From positions 62,001 to 126,000 of the forward strand of contig NZ_FNXY01000003.1 of assembly GCF_900108855.1 (NCBI RefSeq): a DNA stretch of 64,000 nt, given 5' to 3'. Source of the DNA: Dyadobacter koreensis (GTDB lineage: Bacteria > Bacteroidota > Bacteroidia > Cytophagales > Spirosomataceae). Position numbers and translations under genes: made by a program. Shown piece after piece: positions 7,997 through 17,191 of the stretch. A model generated the notes under the pieces. That model did no database searches and had not been told where the DNA came from. It saw only the letters and a list, made by a program, of their open reading frames with translations. The stretch's first letter is position 1, and each line of letters starts with the position of its first letter.

Positions 7997-8095
7997 AAAT
8001 CAAAATATTTTCAACAGCTAATAAAGGTATTGAATATGGGAATTTACCTTAAAAGCGATTCATGGCTTGGAAATCCCTTTTTAACATATCTGAAA

Positions 8096-8911
8096 TTATT
8101 CTCCAAAAAACCGCTTGTCAGCATACTTTAAATAATCCTCGTCACTCAACTGTTTGCGAAGCGCAAAAGCGTTCTGGGCGTCGGCACCGGCAATATACCT
8201 GAGCTGATCTTTACCGTCCGTTGCAGCTTCATACACCACTTCCGCGATATGGTCCGCAGTTGAATAGTTTTTGCGGCGTTCGGGTGAAGACAAAATATCA
8301 ATGAAAGTTGATAGTTTTTCCTGGTAGGCCGGATGTAAACCTTTATCCAGCGAACGGCCGGCAAAATCCGTCGTGATACCGCCGGGGGCAACTGTTTTGA
8401 TCCCTATCCCAAACGGTTTTAATTCAAACCACATACTTTCGCTCCACCCTTCCAGCGCAAATTTCGTAGCATGATAAACAGAATTGAACGGAAGTGTAAC
8501 GTGACCGCCAATGGAAGTCGTCGTGATGAAAAGCCCCTTTTTATTTTCTCTGAAATGCTCCAAAAATGCTTTTGTGATACGTAAAACGCCAAGCAAATTT
8601 GTATCCAGCTGGCGGACAAGCTGCTCATCTTCAATACCTTCAAGCGGACCCGCCAATCCATATCCGGCATTGTTGAATACCACGTCAATAATTTCAAACC
8701 TGCCTACAGCCTCTTTTGCTACCGCAGCAATTTGCTCAGGATTAGTAACATCCAGCGCAAGCACATGAATATTTTCATGACTTTCGAGTTCAGCTCCGGC
8801 TGACGGATTTCGCATAGTAGCAATGACTTGCCAGCCTTTTTTTGCAAATAATAATGCCGTTGCCTTTCCTAATCCTGTTGAAGCTCCGGTAATGAATATG
8901 GTCTTTTTCAT
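8096..8911 (-). CDS. Short-chain dehydrogenase/reductase (SDR)
   Basis: A 271-aa classical SDR. The start chosen is the ATG at 8911, giving MKKTIFITGASTGLGKATALLF directly; an upstream ATG at 8986 would add 25 residues with no family match. It has the cofactor motif TGASTGLG, NNAG (VVFNNAGYGLAG) and the catalytic Ser with YHATK (SVYHATKFALEG). The arrangement VDVVFNNAGYGLAGPLEG is common in SDRs annotated as oxidoreductases acting on unknown small molecules. NADPH preference is suggested by the Arg after strand 2 (ATMRNPSA). It stands alone between the glycosidase and the ferric reductase gene; its role is unknown. Confidence 0.88.
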   Translation of the reverse strand: MKKTIFITGASTGLGKATALLFAKKGWQVIATMRNPSAGAELESHENIHVLALDVTNPEQIAAVAKEAVGRFEIIDVVFNNAGYGLAGPLEGIEDEQLVRQLDTNLLGVLRITKAFLEHFRENKKGLFITTTSIGGHVTLPFNSVYHATKFALEGWSESMWFELKPFGIGIKTVAPGGITTDFAGRSLDKGLHPAYQEKLSTFIDILSSPERRKNYSTADHIAEVVYEAATDGKDQLRYIAGADAQNAFALRKQLSDEDYLKYADKRFFGE

Positions 8912-9163
8912 TTTTTCAGAATAGTCGGTGTTGGGTTGTAAATGTACTTTGTTTGTCCTAAGATCTGAAAATATTGACATCAACATTTATCTCATCAATT
9001 CACACAAATTATTCAAAAATGAATACGTCCAGAAAAGACAAGCACAGTGGATTATCCTGGGTCTTATTCCTGACGACTCGATCATTGTTGTTCCTGAATT
9101 AAATTCCTTAAAATTGATTAGGAATCAGCTTTATCAAAACTGCGCCAACAAAAAATATCATAC

Positions 9164-9199
9164 AAAAAATCCCTCTGAGCCCAACTCAGAAGGATTTTT
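9164..9199. terminator. Terminator downstream of the ferric reductase gene
   Basis: AAAATCC-C-TCTGAG, loop CCCAA, CTCAGA-A-GGATTTT form a 13-bp stem with one internal mismatch, with A-run and T-run on opposite sides. On the minus strand it follows the siderophore-interacting protein gene (stop at 9248). Confidence 0.75.
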
Positions 9200-9247
9200 C
9201 ATGGCTAATTTCAAATAATAATCTAAATCATAAGTTTCAATTAGTTC

Positions 9248-9931
9248 TTACGACCAAAATCCTTGCACACGGATGGTATCAGCCGAAGTTTTCTTCAATT
9301 CCTTTTTCAGATGAACACAAGTTGGAATATGCCCGGCCACGTAAACCGTAGCATTTTCGAGATCTTTGTCCTGTACCCATTTGGTGATGCCATGGAAACC
9401 TCCCTGATCTGTTTGTTCAACAGGAGTAATATCCCAATTGAAATATTCTGCGAATTCAATCCGGTGATTCTCTTCTGCAATAGCAATGGCGCCTGAAAGA
9501 CTTTTTCCACCGGCAAGCTGTTGCAACGCAAGGTAGTGTCCGATGGTTGTCATGTCCCCGAAAGCGATCATTTTACCTTGTTCCGCCGGCTTGTGCATGG
9601 TTGAACCGACGCCCACATACGTAACATTATCTCCTTGTTTTAAAGACTGAACCCATTCGCTGCCAGGGCCTGCCTGGACGGCATCGATATAAAGTGTACA
9701 AGTTCTGGTTTCAACATCCCAGCCAGCCGGGGTATAATCCCGGTACACTCCCGGGCCAACTTTGATTTTTATATGCTGAACGCGATCCCATTTAGACATA
9801 TCCATGAAAGGAAAATGGAAATCAACTTCGTAAAAGGTCGCAGGATACCAGGTTCTGATAGCCAGAACCGTTCCTTGTTTGGCTAATGAATTTTCAAATA
9901 AATTAAGAGCAGTTTGTTTTAAAATATTCAT
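9248..9931 (-). CDS. Siderophore-interacting protein (FAD-dependent ferric-siderophore reductase family)
   Basis: A 227-aa protein of the SIP family. The N-terminal FAD-binding barrel contains the diagnostic RDYTP (YRDYTPAGWD), and the C-terminal half has the NAD(P)-domain-like pattern IAFGDMTTIGHYLAL and the closing VYVAGHIPTCVHLKKELKK typical of SIP proteins. These cytoplasmic flavoproteins release iron from imported siderophores by reduction. The gene directly upstream encodes an AraC regulator in the same orientation, with 184 bases between them, a common pairing for siderophore reductases. No siderophore receptor or biosynthesis gene is in the window. Confidence 0.87.
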   Translation of the reverse strand: MNILKQTALNLFENSLAKQGTVLAIRTWYPATFYEVDFHFPFMDMSKWDRVQHIKIKVGPGVYRDYTPAGWDVETRTCTLYIDAVQAGPGSEWVQSLKQGDNVTYVGVGSTMHKPAEQGKMIAFGDMTTIGHYLALQQLAGGKSLSGAIAIAEENHRIEFAEYFNWDITPVEQTDQGGFHGITKWVQDKDLENATVYVAGHIPTCVHLKKELKKTSADTIRVQGFWS

Positions 9932-10013
9932 GACTTGTGGCGTTGGCTGTTAATAGATCAATTTATCATAACGGACTTTGATCGGGTAGACGTTTTCACT
10001 TTGCATTTTACTT

Positions 10014-10027
10014 TAACATGCATGTGA
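10014..10027. promoter_or_regulatory. Palindrome in front of the ferric reductase gene
   Basis: ACATGCATGT at 10016-10025 is a perfect 10-bp palindrome, flanked by TTTCAC (9994-9999) and GTGAAA (10024-10029), which are complementary. It lies in the 184-base gap between the AraC gene and the reductase gene and could be a regulator site. Short palindromes also occur by chance. Confidence 0.25.
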
Positions 10028-10115
10028 AATTTATTTTTGTCTGCTGTCCGTTTACATTACAAAACAACACCAGAACCGGGAAAGCGGAAAGACATAAATG
10101 GCGGGAATGACTGGA

Positions 10116-10976
10116 CTATTTGCGGTATTGTTTCCTAAAAGCCAAAGCTGTGTCCCCGGTTACCTTATGGTATAACCGCGAGAAATAAGCCGGATCGTCG
10201 TAGCCTAGTTCAAAAGAAATTTCTTTCACGGTTAAATCCGTGTAGGAGAGAAGCCTTTTAGCCTCCAGAATAACCTCATATTGTATCCAATAAGTGGCAG
10301 AGAAGCCGGTTATATTTTTGACAACTTCGTTTAGATAAGAAGAAGTGATATAAAGAAGTCCCGCATACCCGGCAGGACTTTTCATGGATTTATAATTTTT
10401 AACAACCAAGCTTTTGAATGTATTGCTAATCTTAACCGGGCGGGAATCTTTTGCAAAATCTTTCTTTTTCTGCTGCTGAAAAATACTGGCAAAAGTTCCT
10501 GTACAAACCTGGGTAAGGGATCGCAGCATTTGTATCTGGAAAGGTGCGCCGTGCTGGTAATCAACCATTTCTTGTAATAAAAGAAGCGATTTATGAAGCA
10601 TTTCTGCCGCCTGAGGATTTACAGGAACTGGCGACGCATATACTCCATAATCTTCGAAAACAGAACGGTATGTATCATCCAAAAAGCTATGGTCTGTTGC
10701 CAAAAGCCATCCGGAAGAATTTTCTGCTGCCATGATGTGATGTACCTGACCCGGTAAGACGCAAAAAGCGACGCAATCTTCAAAATTAATTTCCCGGAAA
10801 TCAACCATCATTTTTCCATTTCCTTCTTGCTGAAACAGAAAAATATGATGATCATCCCTGTGAATTCCAAACACTGAAGCCTTCACAGCCGAAGCGCGGT
10901 CAACCCTGTGAATTTCCAAACCCAGATTGGTGCGGTCCGTGAGGGAATGAAGTGGAATTGACGTGTTTTCAGACAT
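10116..10976 (-). CDS. AraC family transcriptional regulator
   Basis: A 286-aa protein with an N-terminal cupin-like ligand domain (about residues 10-140, ending in DDTYRSVFEDYG) and a C-terminal pair of helix-turn-helix motifs (LYITSSYLNEVVKNITGFSA and EISFELGYDDPAYFSRLYHK). The latter is the classical AraC signature with Y-F-S-R-L-Y. It is followed in the same direction by the siderophore-interacting protein gene, so control of iron-siderophore use is likely by association. The effector is unknown. Confidence 0.9.
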   Translation of the reverse strand: MSENTSIPLHSLTDRTNLGLEIHRVDRASAVKASVFGIHRDDHHIFLFQQEGNGKMMVDFREINFEDCVAFCVLPGQVHHIMAAENSSGWLLATDHSFLDDTYRSVFEDYGVYASPVPVNPQAAEMLHKSLLLLQEMVDYQHGAPFQIQMLRSLTQVCTGTFASIFQQQKKKDFAKDSRPVKISNTFKSLVVKNYKSMKSPAGYAGLLYITSSYLNEVVKNITGFSATYWIQYEVILEAKRLLSYTDLTVKEISFELGYDDPAYFSRLYHKVTGDTALAFRKQYRK

Positions 10977-11006
10977 GCTCTTGTTAGAATTCAGTGAGTA
11001 AAAAAG

Positions 11007-13574
11007 CTAATTTTTTAGTTTAACCGCTCTGTCCAGCATATCGGTTGACTGCAAAATTTTATTTTTCAAGTAATAGGGATAGTCTGTCTTTTCTCTCAAA
11101 AAACCATTTGCAATGTCCGCAGCCTCCTTTTCTGAATGTCCGGAAAACGTATTGTGCAACCAACGCTGCGGGAAGAATATATCGCCTGTCAGCTGCACTT
11201 CCTGCAAAATATCAAGCGATGGCCTCAGGTACTTCAATGCACTTTTTGCTCGTAATGGATGATGCAAATAAGATAATGCTTCCAAGACCCAGGCTTCGTG
11301 CTCTCTGTTTTCTTCCTTTTTCAACGATTCGAAAAATTGATCACGCTCCTTCTCATCCTGGCTGATTGCCGGAATTACAAATTCCATTTTGGCCTTTCGG
11401 TCCGGATTTTTCGTATTGCTTAACTGCTTTGCCAGCACACCTTTTGCATCTACATGTCCTTTCAGCGCGAGTTCATATGCAAGTGAGATTTTATCGTCTT
11501 CCGACAATATAAGGTCTTTCACTTTCAGCTGATCATTCCAAAGAACTTCCAGCTTTCTGAGTCCGCTTTCAGTCATGGTCACATTTCGGAAAGCGCGGAA
11601 ATAGGAATTTTTCATCCCCTTATCCGTCGTATTTTCAAGTAAACCCCACAGAATTTTCTCCGTGTTTTCCTGATTTTGTTTTCGCTGCTGATCCGTCAAA
11701 AATGTCCACCAGATCGTCTGAATATTTCCCAGTAAATAATCCGAAATCAAGGCATTATTTTCCCTTTGCAGTACATCTAACAAATAAGCCAGATATCGGT
11801 CAGATTTCGCGCCGTCACCACGGAGAAATCCTTCCCAGATATTAACCAGCATTGAACCTCTGAAGACAGGATTTTCGAACGTTGTATCCTTTCGAGTGCT
11901 GTAATGCAGGAAAAAATGATCTTCTGATACCGAATCCATTTTGAAATATCCATAAGCCTCCCCGTCAGAATTCGGGAAAATCATCGCTGGAAAATCAGGT
12001 TCCCTAACGCTTTGCAGTTGGTTACTCAGATTCAGTTTCAAACTTCCCTGCGCAAATTTTTCTTTCCAAAAGATCACAGCCGGCTGTTGCCAGATACGGT
12101 CAGATACAGAATCCTTTTTCTGACGAATCTCGATTTCTTCCTTTTCGCCAATCAGTTCATACTCCGGCATCCCCGGCGTTTTCACCCATACATTACTCCA
12201 ATCTGCTATGTCAAGCGGACTTCTTTTGTCAATTATACCAATCAGATCATCCCAGCGCGCATTCCCGAACGAATATGTTTTCAGGTATTCGCGCAGACTT
12301 TCACGCATCATTTCCCCGCCAATTTTCTTTTCCAGTTGCCGCATCACGATAGGGGCTTTTTGGTAAATAATTCCTCCATATAAAGTGCCAGCATTTTTCA
12401 GATTTCCAAGTTGTTGCAGAATCGGATTGGTTCCGGCACTTCTGTCAACTTCATACGCACCCGGATAATGTGCCAGTATAAACCGCAGTTTGTGATTTAT
12501 TTCCGGGAAGGATGGATGAACAATTTTAGCTGCCATAAAATTGGCAAAAACTTCTTTCAGCCAGACATCATTAAACCAGTCCATCGTTACCAGATCGCCA
12601 AACCACATATGCGCGGATTCGTGGGCAATCACACTGGCACGAGCCAATTGCTTATTTACGGGAGGGTTTTCATCCAGAAAAAGTGCCGATTCATTATAAA
12701 AAATAGATCCCGGATGTTCCATTCCACCATACTGAAAAGATGGAAGCAGCACAAAATCAAACTTCCCAAACGGATATTTAATCGCGGTATAGTCTTCGAG
12801 CCAGCTCACCGCTTTTGCGTGCAAACTAAAAACTTCATCGCTATTTCGATTAACTTTGGTACTATCAGTTTCCCGGTAATACATCGTCATTTCGCGGCTG
12901 CCGATTGTTTTTGATGCTTTGAAAAACTTTCCGGCCGCAAATGCAAAAAGATAAGAACTGATCGGTTTTGTCTTTTCAAAATGGTATATGCTGGTGTCAC
13001 CAGAGGCAGCCTTTTCTTTTAAAGTTCCATTGGAAACAGCTTCCCAATTTTTAGGTGTTTTTAAAGTTAACTGATAAGATGCTTTAAGATTGGGCTGGTC
13101 AAACAAAGGAAAACAGGTAGAAGCACGATCAGGAACGAAGAGCGTATAGAGATATTCTTCATTGCGGTTCAAAGAAAGGTCGCCAGCGATAAACGCAATA
13201 CTAATCCGGTTTTCACCTTTTACAAGTTGATCCGGATTGATGACAATATGTTCATTAATAAATTCATAATCAACCACTCTATCGCCCGATTTAACCGAAA
13301 GAACATGATTTGCATCATTGCTAAAATCAAGTATGAGCGCCGAATCAAGAGCATTCAGATTAAATGAAACAGTTTGTAGGCCCTGAATCTTCTCCGCCTT
13401 CTTTTCAGGAATAGTGAGCTCAATTGAATATTGAATACTGTCTAGCGTTTTCTTTCGATATTCATTCAGTGCGAAGGAAACGCCTTTTTCAACGACGTCA
13501 TTTTTATTATTCTTACAACTAAAATTCATCAGCGAGATACTGATTAAAGATATAAGTAAATATCTGATTTTCAT
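11007..13574 (-). CDS. M1 family metalloaminopeptidase, lipoprotein
   Basis: An 855-aa peptidase with a lipoprotein-type leader (LLISLISISLMNFSC followed by KNN). The M1 landmarks are present: the substrate-binding GGMEHPG (family consensus GxMEN, here with His after Glu), the zinc site HESAHMWFGD and the third ligand Glu 18 residues later (WLKEVFANF). The long C-terminal region (about residues 470-855) has helical-repeat character, as in ERAP-like C-terminal domains. It probably trims peptides in the periplasm. It starts 30 bases after the phytase-like gene on the same strand, so the two are likely one operon. Confidence 0.9.
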   Translation of the reverse strand: MKIRYLLISLISISLMNFSCKNNKNDVVEKGVSFALNEYRKKTLDSIQYSIELTIPEKKAEKIQGLQTVSFNLNALDSALILDFSNDANHVLSVKSGDRVVDYEFINEHIVINPDQLVKGENRISIAFIAGDLSLNRNEEYLYTLFVPDRASTCFPLFDQPNLKASYQLTLKTPKNWEAVSNGTLKEKAASGDTSIYHFEKTKPISSYLFAFAAGKFFKASKTIGSREMTMYYRETDSTKVNRNSDEVFSLHAKAVSWLEDYTAIKYPFGKFDFVLLPSFQYGGMEHPGSIFYNESALFLDENPPVNKQLARASVIAHESAHMWFGDLVTMDWFNDVWLKEVFANFMAAKIVHPSFPEINHKLRFILAHYPGAYEVDRSAGTNPILQQLGNLKNAGTLYGGIIYQKAPIVMRQLEKKIGGEMMRESLREYLKTYSFGNARWDDLIGIIDKRSPLDIADWSNVWVKTPGMPEYELIGEKEEIEIRQKKDSVSDRIWQQPAVIFWKEKFAQGSLKLNLSNQLQSVREPDFPAMIFPNSDGEAYGYFKMDSVSEDHFFLHYSTRKDTTFENPVFRGSMLVNIWEGFLRGDGAKSDRYLAYLLDVLQRENNALISDYLLGNIQTIWWTFLTDQQRKQNQENTEKILWGLLENTTDKGMKNSYFRAFRNVTMTESGLRKLEVLWNDQLKVKDLILSEDDKISLAYELALKGHVDAKGVLAKQLSNTKNPDRKAKMEFVIPAISQDEKERDQFFESLKKEENREHEAWVLEALSYLHHPLRAKSALKYLRPSLDILQEVQLTGDIFFPQRWLHNTFSGHSEKEAADIANGFLREKTDYPYYLKNKILQSTDMLDRAVKLKN

Positions 13575-13604
13575 TAAGTATTGGCTTTATGCTATTTAAT
13601 TTAA

Positions 13605-14558
13605 CTACTTTTCTTTCAACAAAATCAATTGCGTCTGCTGATTATTTTTCATTCCCGGATTGTCATCTGTGATCAGCAAGAGCTGGCGTTTCCCGTCAAC
13701 ATTATTCCACCACGACATCCCTTCCAGATTATCTACGACCAACGGAAACCCTTCGTTAAAATCGAAAGCAGGTTTTGTATCTTTTTTCAGGTGTGATCCT
13801 TCAAGAGTTACCTGCCATAGTTTTGCCTTGATTTTATTAGTCACTTTCAGATCAAAACATCTTTCCAGAACCAGTAATTGATTTTCATTAACCGAAATTA
13901 TTTCTGAAATTCCACCCCGTTTTTCTGTCGGACTTTGCGGACATCCACTTCTGTCAATGAGATAGGAATACACGCCAGCTTCGGCATAACCTGATGCCGC
14001 TTTTTCAAATTTCCTGAAATGGATCGTATCATTCCCAACTTCCGTCTCTCCCGTCCAACCCGCTTCCGGCGCCACCCAAACGCTCCCGTTTTCATTCACA
14101 GCTATCGCTTCAATTCCTTTATTATCTGCGGGAAGATGAAATGGTGGAATTAAAAAAGCAGGCGGAAATGACTCCATATAACTTACGTAAGTCGTCGTAT
14201 CACAAGTCTCCGAATTGGCTGTGTATTCATTTTCAACCGCATAAAAAAACGTGTTCGACGTGGCGTCAAAACGAACCGCTTCATACCACAATCCCGTTTT
14301 TTTATATACGGCCAGCTTTTTCCTTTTACCAAAATCATGAATAGAATTTATACTATCAAAGATGAAATAATTGCCTCTGTCGCTGGCTAAGTGCCATTGA
14401 TTTTTGGAAGGAATAAATTCAAGTCCGGATATTCCGTGCAGTACCCCCTCCGGTTTTTGAGGAAGTAAGGTGTAGTCAGACAACTCAAACTGGAGTGACT
14501 GCGCGTTTGCAATCGTATGGAAGAAAATAAATATGAGTAGTAAAATCAGGTTTTTCAT
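13605..14558 (-). CDS. Phytase-like esterase domain protein, secreted
   Basis: From the ATG at 14558 the protein has 317 residues and an immediate signal peptide (MKNLILLLIFIFFHTIANAQ); an ATG at 14588 would place ten extra residues before it. The mature region starts GVLHGISGLEFIPSKNQWH, LASDRGNYFIFD, typical of the esterase-like-activity-of-phytase family (a beta-propeller-like fold), and later has NKGIEAIAVNENGSVWVAPEAG and NLEGMSWW. Members are annotated as phytase-like or phosphodiesterase-like proteins; the substrate is unproven. It is the upstream gene of a probable two-gene operon with the M1 aminopeptidase. Confidence 0.8.
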   Translation of the reverse strand: MKNLILLLIFIFFHTIANAQSLQFELSDYTLLPQKPEGVLHGISGLEFIPSKNQWHLASDRGNYFIFDSINSIHDFGKRKKLAVYKKTGLWYEAVRFDATSNTFFYAVENEYTANSETCDTTTYVSYMESFPPAFLIPPFHLPADNKGIEAIAVNENGSVWVAPEAGWTGETEVGNDTIHFRKFEKAASGYAEAGVYSYLIDRSGCPQSPTEKRGGISEIISVNENQLLVLERCFDLKVTNKIKAKLWQVTLEGSHLKKDTKPAFDFNEGFPLVVDNLEGMSWWNNVDGKRQLLLITDDNPGMKNNQQTQLILLKEK

Positions 14559-14684
14559 TCCGGATAAGCTCGATTGAGGAGATCGCAAAAATAGTATAGA
14601 TATAGGAGATAATGCTGATTGGGGTCGAAGAGTTTCTCACTTGCTGTTCAAAATATTAATCATCCAACAGATTCTTTGATAACG

Positions 14685-14710
14685 CCAGTAAAATACTGGA
14701 TCAATGATCC
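14685..14710. promoter_or_regulatory. Two abutting palindromes before the S9 peptidase gene
   Basis: CCAGTA-AAA-TACTGG (14685-14699) shares its last two bases with GGATC-AAT-GATCC (14698-14710). Both have perfect arms with 3-base spacers, 52 bases before the chosen start at 14762. They lie in the divergent gap between the phytase-like and S9 genes and could be operators or alternative hairpins in a leader. Confidence 0.35.
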
Positions 14711-14761
14711 AAATCTCCTAAATTGCGTGTCATGACAACTAATCTATCAATCCTGAAATTC

Positions 14762-17125
14762 ATGAGAAAAATTTTCCAGGCAGCCACACTCCTTTTATTC
14801 AGCAGTTTATTTCCCTTAAAAGCACAGAAGTTAGGTACCCTCACCGTTGAAAAAATTATGAGGGACCCGAAGGCCTGGCTGGGGACTTCGCCCTCTGATA
14901 TTAATTGGTCAGATGATTCAAGAACAATTTATTTCAACTGGAATCCTGATAAAAGCCTGTCCGACTCGCTTTACGGTTACTCTCTATCGGATAAAAAAAT
15001 CATCAAAGTTTCTCAGGCTGACCGGAAAAAATTACCCGCGAATGACGGCGTCTATAACCGTTTGCACACATTAAAAATTTACGAAAAAGCCGGCGATCTT
15101 TTTCTGATCAATTATCAGGATTTCAAGATCCGCCAGCTGACAAAAACTATTGAGCGTGAAACCGATCCGCAGTTTAGCGGGGATGAGCAAAATGTGGTTT
15201 TCAAACGCGGCGATAATTTATTCAGCATATCAATCTCAACCGGTTTGCTGACACAACACACAGACTTCAAATCAGGCACAAAAAAATCTGACACTAAATT
15301 AAATCCGGAAGAAAAATTTCTGAAAGATGATCAGCTTTCCATGTTCGAGATTTTGAAAGAAAGAAAAGAGAAAAAAGATGCGAGCAAAAAAATCTCCGAG
15401 GCTGAAAGGCCTGATTATCCGAAAGAAATTTACTTCGGCGACAAACGCGTTCAAAACCAGAAATTAAGTCCTGATAACCGATTTGTTACCTATCAGTTGA
15501 TACAAGCAGACAAATCGGCTAAGTCAGCAAATGTTCCCAATTACGTTACTGAATCAGGTTTTACAGAAGACATTTTCAGTCGCGTGAAAGTTGGTGCGCC
15601 AGGTTCGACCTATGAATTCTGGGTTTACGATACTAAAAAGGATACGACCAGAAAGCTTAGCATCAAAAATATCCCTGGCATTTACGACAAACCTGATTAT
15701 CTGAAAGATTATCCGAAACAGGACACCGTCAAGAAAAATAAAGAGCGCTCTGTGATTGTCCATGGTCCTTTTTGGTCAGAAAACGGACAAAATGCAGTTG
15801 TCATTATTCGTTCCGTTGACAGTAAAGATCGCTGGATTATGGCGCTGAACCCTGATTCTTTATCCCTTCGTTTACTGGATCGGCAGCGCGACGAGGCCTG
15901 GATTGCAGGTCCGGGTATTGGAGGTTATGCGATGAGTGCCGGAGAAATTGGCTGGATCAACGACCAAACCATTTATTTCCAAAGCGAGGCAACAGGCTAT
16001 TCGCATTTGTATTCGCTCGATATTGCTTCCGGTAAGAAAACACAGCTGACATCAGGAAAATTCGAAGTGCAAAAAGTGCAGCTTTCCAAAGACAAACGGA
16101 CATTTTATCTGACCACCAATGAAGTACATCCGGGCGAACAGCATTTTTACAGTATGGCTGCCACAGGTGGCGCGAGGAAACGGATCACACAACTACCAGG
16201 TGGAAATGAAGTAAGCCTGTCGCCTGATGAAAGCAAACTTGCGATACGATATTCGAACAGCAATACGCCCTGGGAGCTTTTCGTGATGGATAACAATGCG
16301 ACTGCCAAACCTGAACAAATTACAAAATCGACCACCGCAGAATTTAAATCATATCCATGGCGCGAAGCGAAAGTGATTTCTTTCAAAGCCACGGACGGAG
16401 CTGATATTTATGCACGTGTTTACGAACCGAAAAAGTCAAATGGAAAAGCAGTGATTTTTGTTCACGGAGCCGGATATCTGCAAAATGCGCATAAGTGGTG
16501 GAGTACTTATTTCCGTGAATACATGTTCCATAATCTATTGACTGACAAAGGATATACAGTTCTGGATATGGATTATCGGGCGAGTGCCGGATACGGTCGT
16601 GACTGGCGCACAGGAATTTATCGATTCATGGGTGGAAAAGACCTGACTGATAACGTCGACGGGGCAAAATATCTCGTAAAAAAATACGGAATCGACTCTA
16701 AAAAAATTGGAATATATGGTGGCTCTTACGGTGGTTTCATCACACTGATGGGCTTGTTCAAGACGCCTGATGTTTTCAAGGCAGGAGCTGCCCTCCGTCC
16801 GGTTACGGATTGGGCTGCTTACAATCATCCTTACACTTCCAACATTTTGAATGAGCCTCAATCGGATAGTCTGGCTTACCGCAAAAGTTCACCAATTTAC
16901 CATGCTGCCGGTTTAAAAAACAACTTGTTAATCTGCCACGGTATGGTCGACGTCAATGTTCACTATCAGGATGTTGTGCGTTTGTCACAACGATTAATAG
17001 AACTGGGTAAAAATAACTGGGAACTTGCTTCTTACCCGATGGAAGACCATGGTTTTGTGGAAGCATCATCCTGGACAGATGAATATAAACGAATTTTAAA
17101 ATTGTTTGAAGAGAAGTTAAAATAG
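14762..17125 (+). CDS. S9 family prolyl oligopeptidase-type peptidase, secreted
   Basis: The start at 14762 gives 787 residues beginning with a good signal peptide (MRKIFQAATLLLFSSLFPLKAQ); an ATG at 14723 would add 13 residues before it. Residues up to about 520 form a WD40-like beta-propeller with DPQFSG and LSPDNRFV repeats. The C-terminal alpha/beta hydrolase domain holds the catalytic Ser (GGSYGGF), Asp (HGMVDVNVH) and His (EDHGFVEAS). This matches DPP IV / acylaminoacyl peptidase-like S9 enzymes that cleave short peptides in the periplasm. A degenerate hairpin follows the stop. Confidence 0.9.
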   Translation: MRKIFQAATLLLFSSLFPLKAQKLGTLTVEKIMRDPKAWLGTSPSDINWSDDSRTIYFNWNPDKSLSDSLYGYSLSDKKIIKVSQADRKKLPANDGVYNRLHTLKIYEKAGDLFLINYQDFKIRQLTKTIERETDPQFSGDEQNVVFKRGDNLFSISISTGLLTQHTDFKSGTKKSDTKLNPEEKFLKDDQLSMFEILKERKEKKDASKKISEAERPDYPKEIYFGDKRVQNQKLSPDNRFVTYQLIQADKSAKSANVPNYVTESGFTEDIFSRVKVGAPGSTYEFWVYDTKKDTTRKLSIKNIPGIYDKPDYLKDYPKQDTVKKNKERSVIVHGPFWSENGQNAVVIIRSVDSKDRWIMALNPDSLSLRLLDRQRDEAWIAGPGIGGYAMSAGEIGWINDQTIYFQSEATGYSHLYSLDIASGKKTQLTSGKFEVQKVQLSKDKRTFYLTTNEVHPGEQHFYSMAATGGARKRITQLPGGNEVSLSPDESKLAIRYSNSNTPWELFVMDNNATAKPEQITKSTTAEFKSYPWREAKVISFKATDGADIYARVYEPKKSNGKAVIFVHGAGYLQNAHKWWSTYFREYMFHNLLTDKGYTVLDMDYRASAGYGRDWRTGIYRFMGGKDLTDNVDGAKYLVKKYGIDSKKIGIYGGSYGGFITLMGLFKTPDVFKAGAALRPVTDWAAYNHPYTSNILNEPQSDSLAYRKSSPIYHAAGLKNNLLICHGMVDVNVHYQDVVRLSQRLIELGKNNWELASYPMEDHGFVEASSWTDEYKRILKLFEEKLK

Positions 17126-17135
17126 TGAAATACGA

Positions 17136-17166
17136 AAGGCAAGGAACAGAATATTCCTTGCCCTTT
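17136..17166 (+). terminator. Hairpin after the S9 peptidase gene
   Basis: AAAGGCAAGGAA, loop CAGAATA, TTCCTTGCC-C-TTT gives a 9-bp perfect core (GGCAAGGAA/TTCCTTGCC) extended with a bulge. The T-rich tract is short, so termination is probable but not certain. Confidence 0.5.
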
Positions 17167-17191
17167 GCCTATCTTCCTTTACCTTTATTGT

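Noticed and set aside
8928..9218. 96-aa plus-strand ORF between the SDR and ferric reductase genes
   Set aside because: It overlaps the SDR 5' region and runs through a terminator hairpin; composition is not protein-like and no family pattern is visible.
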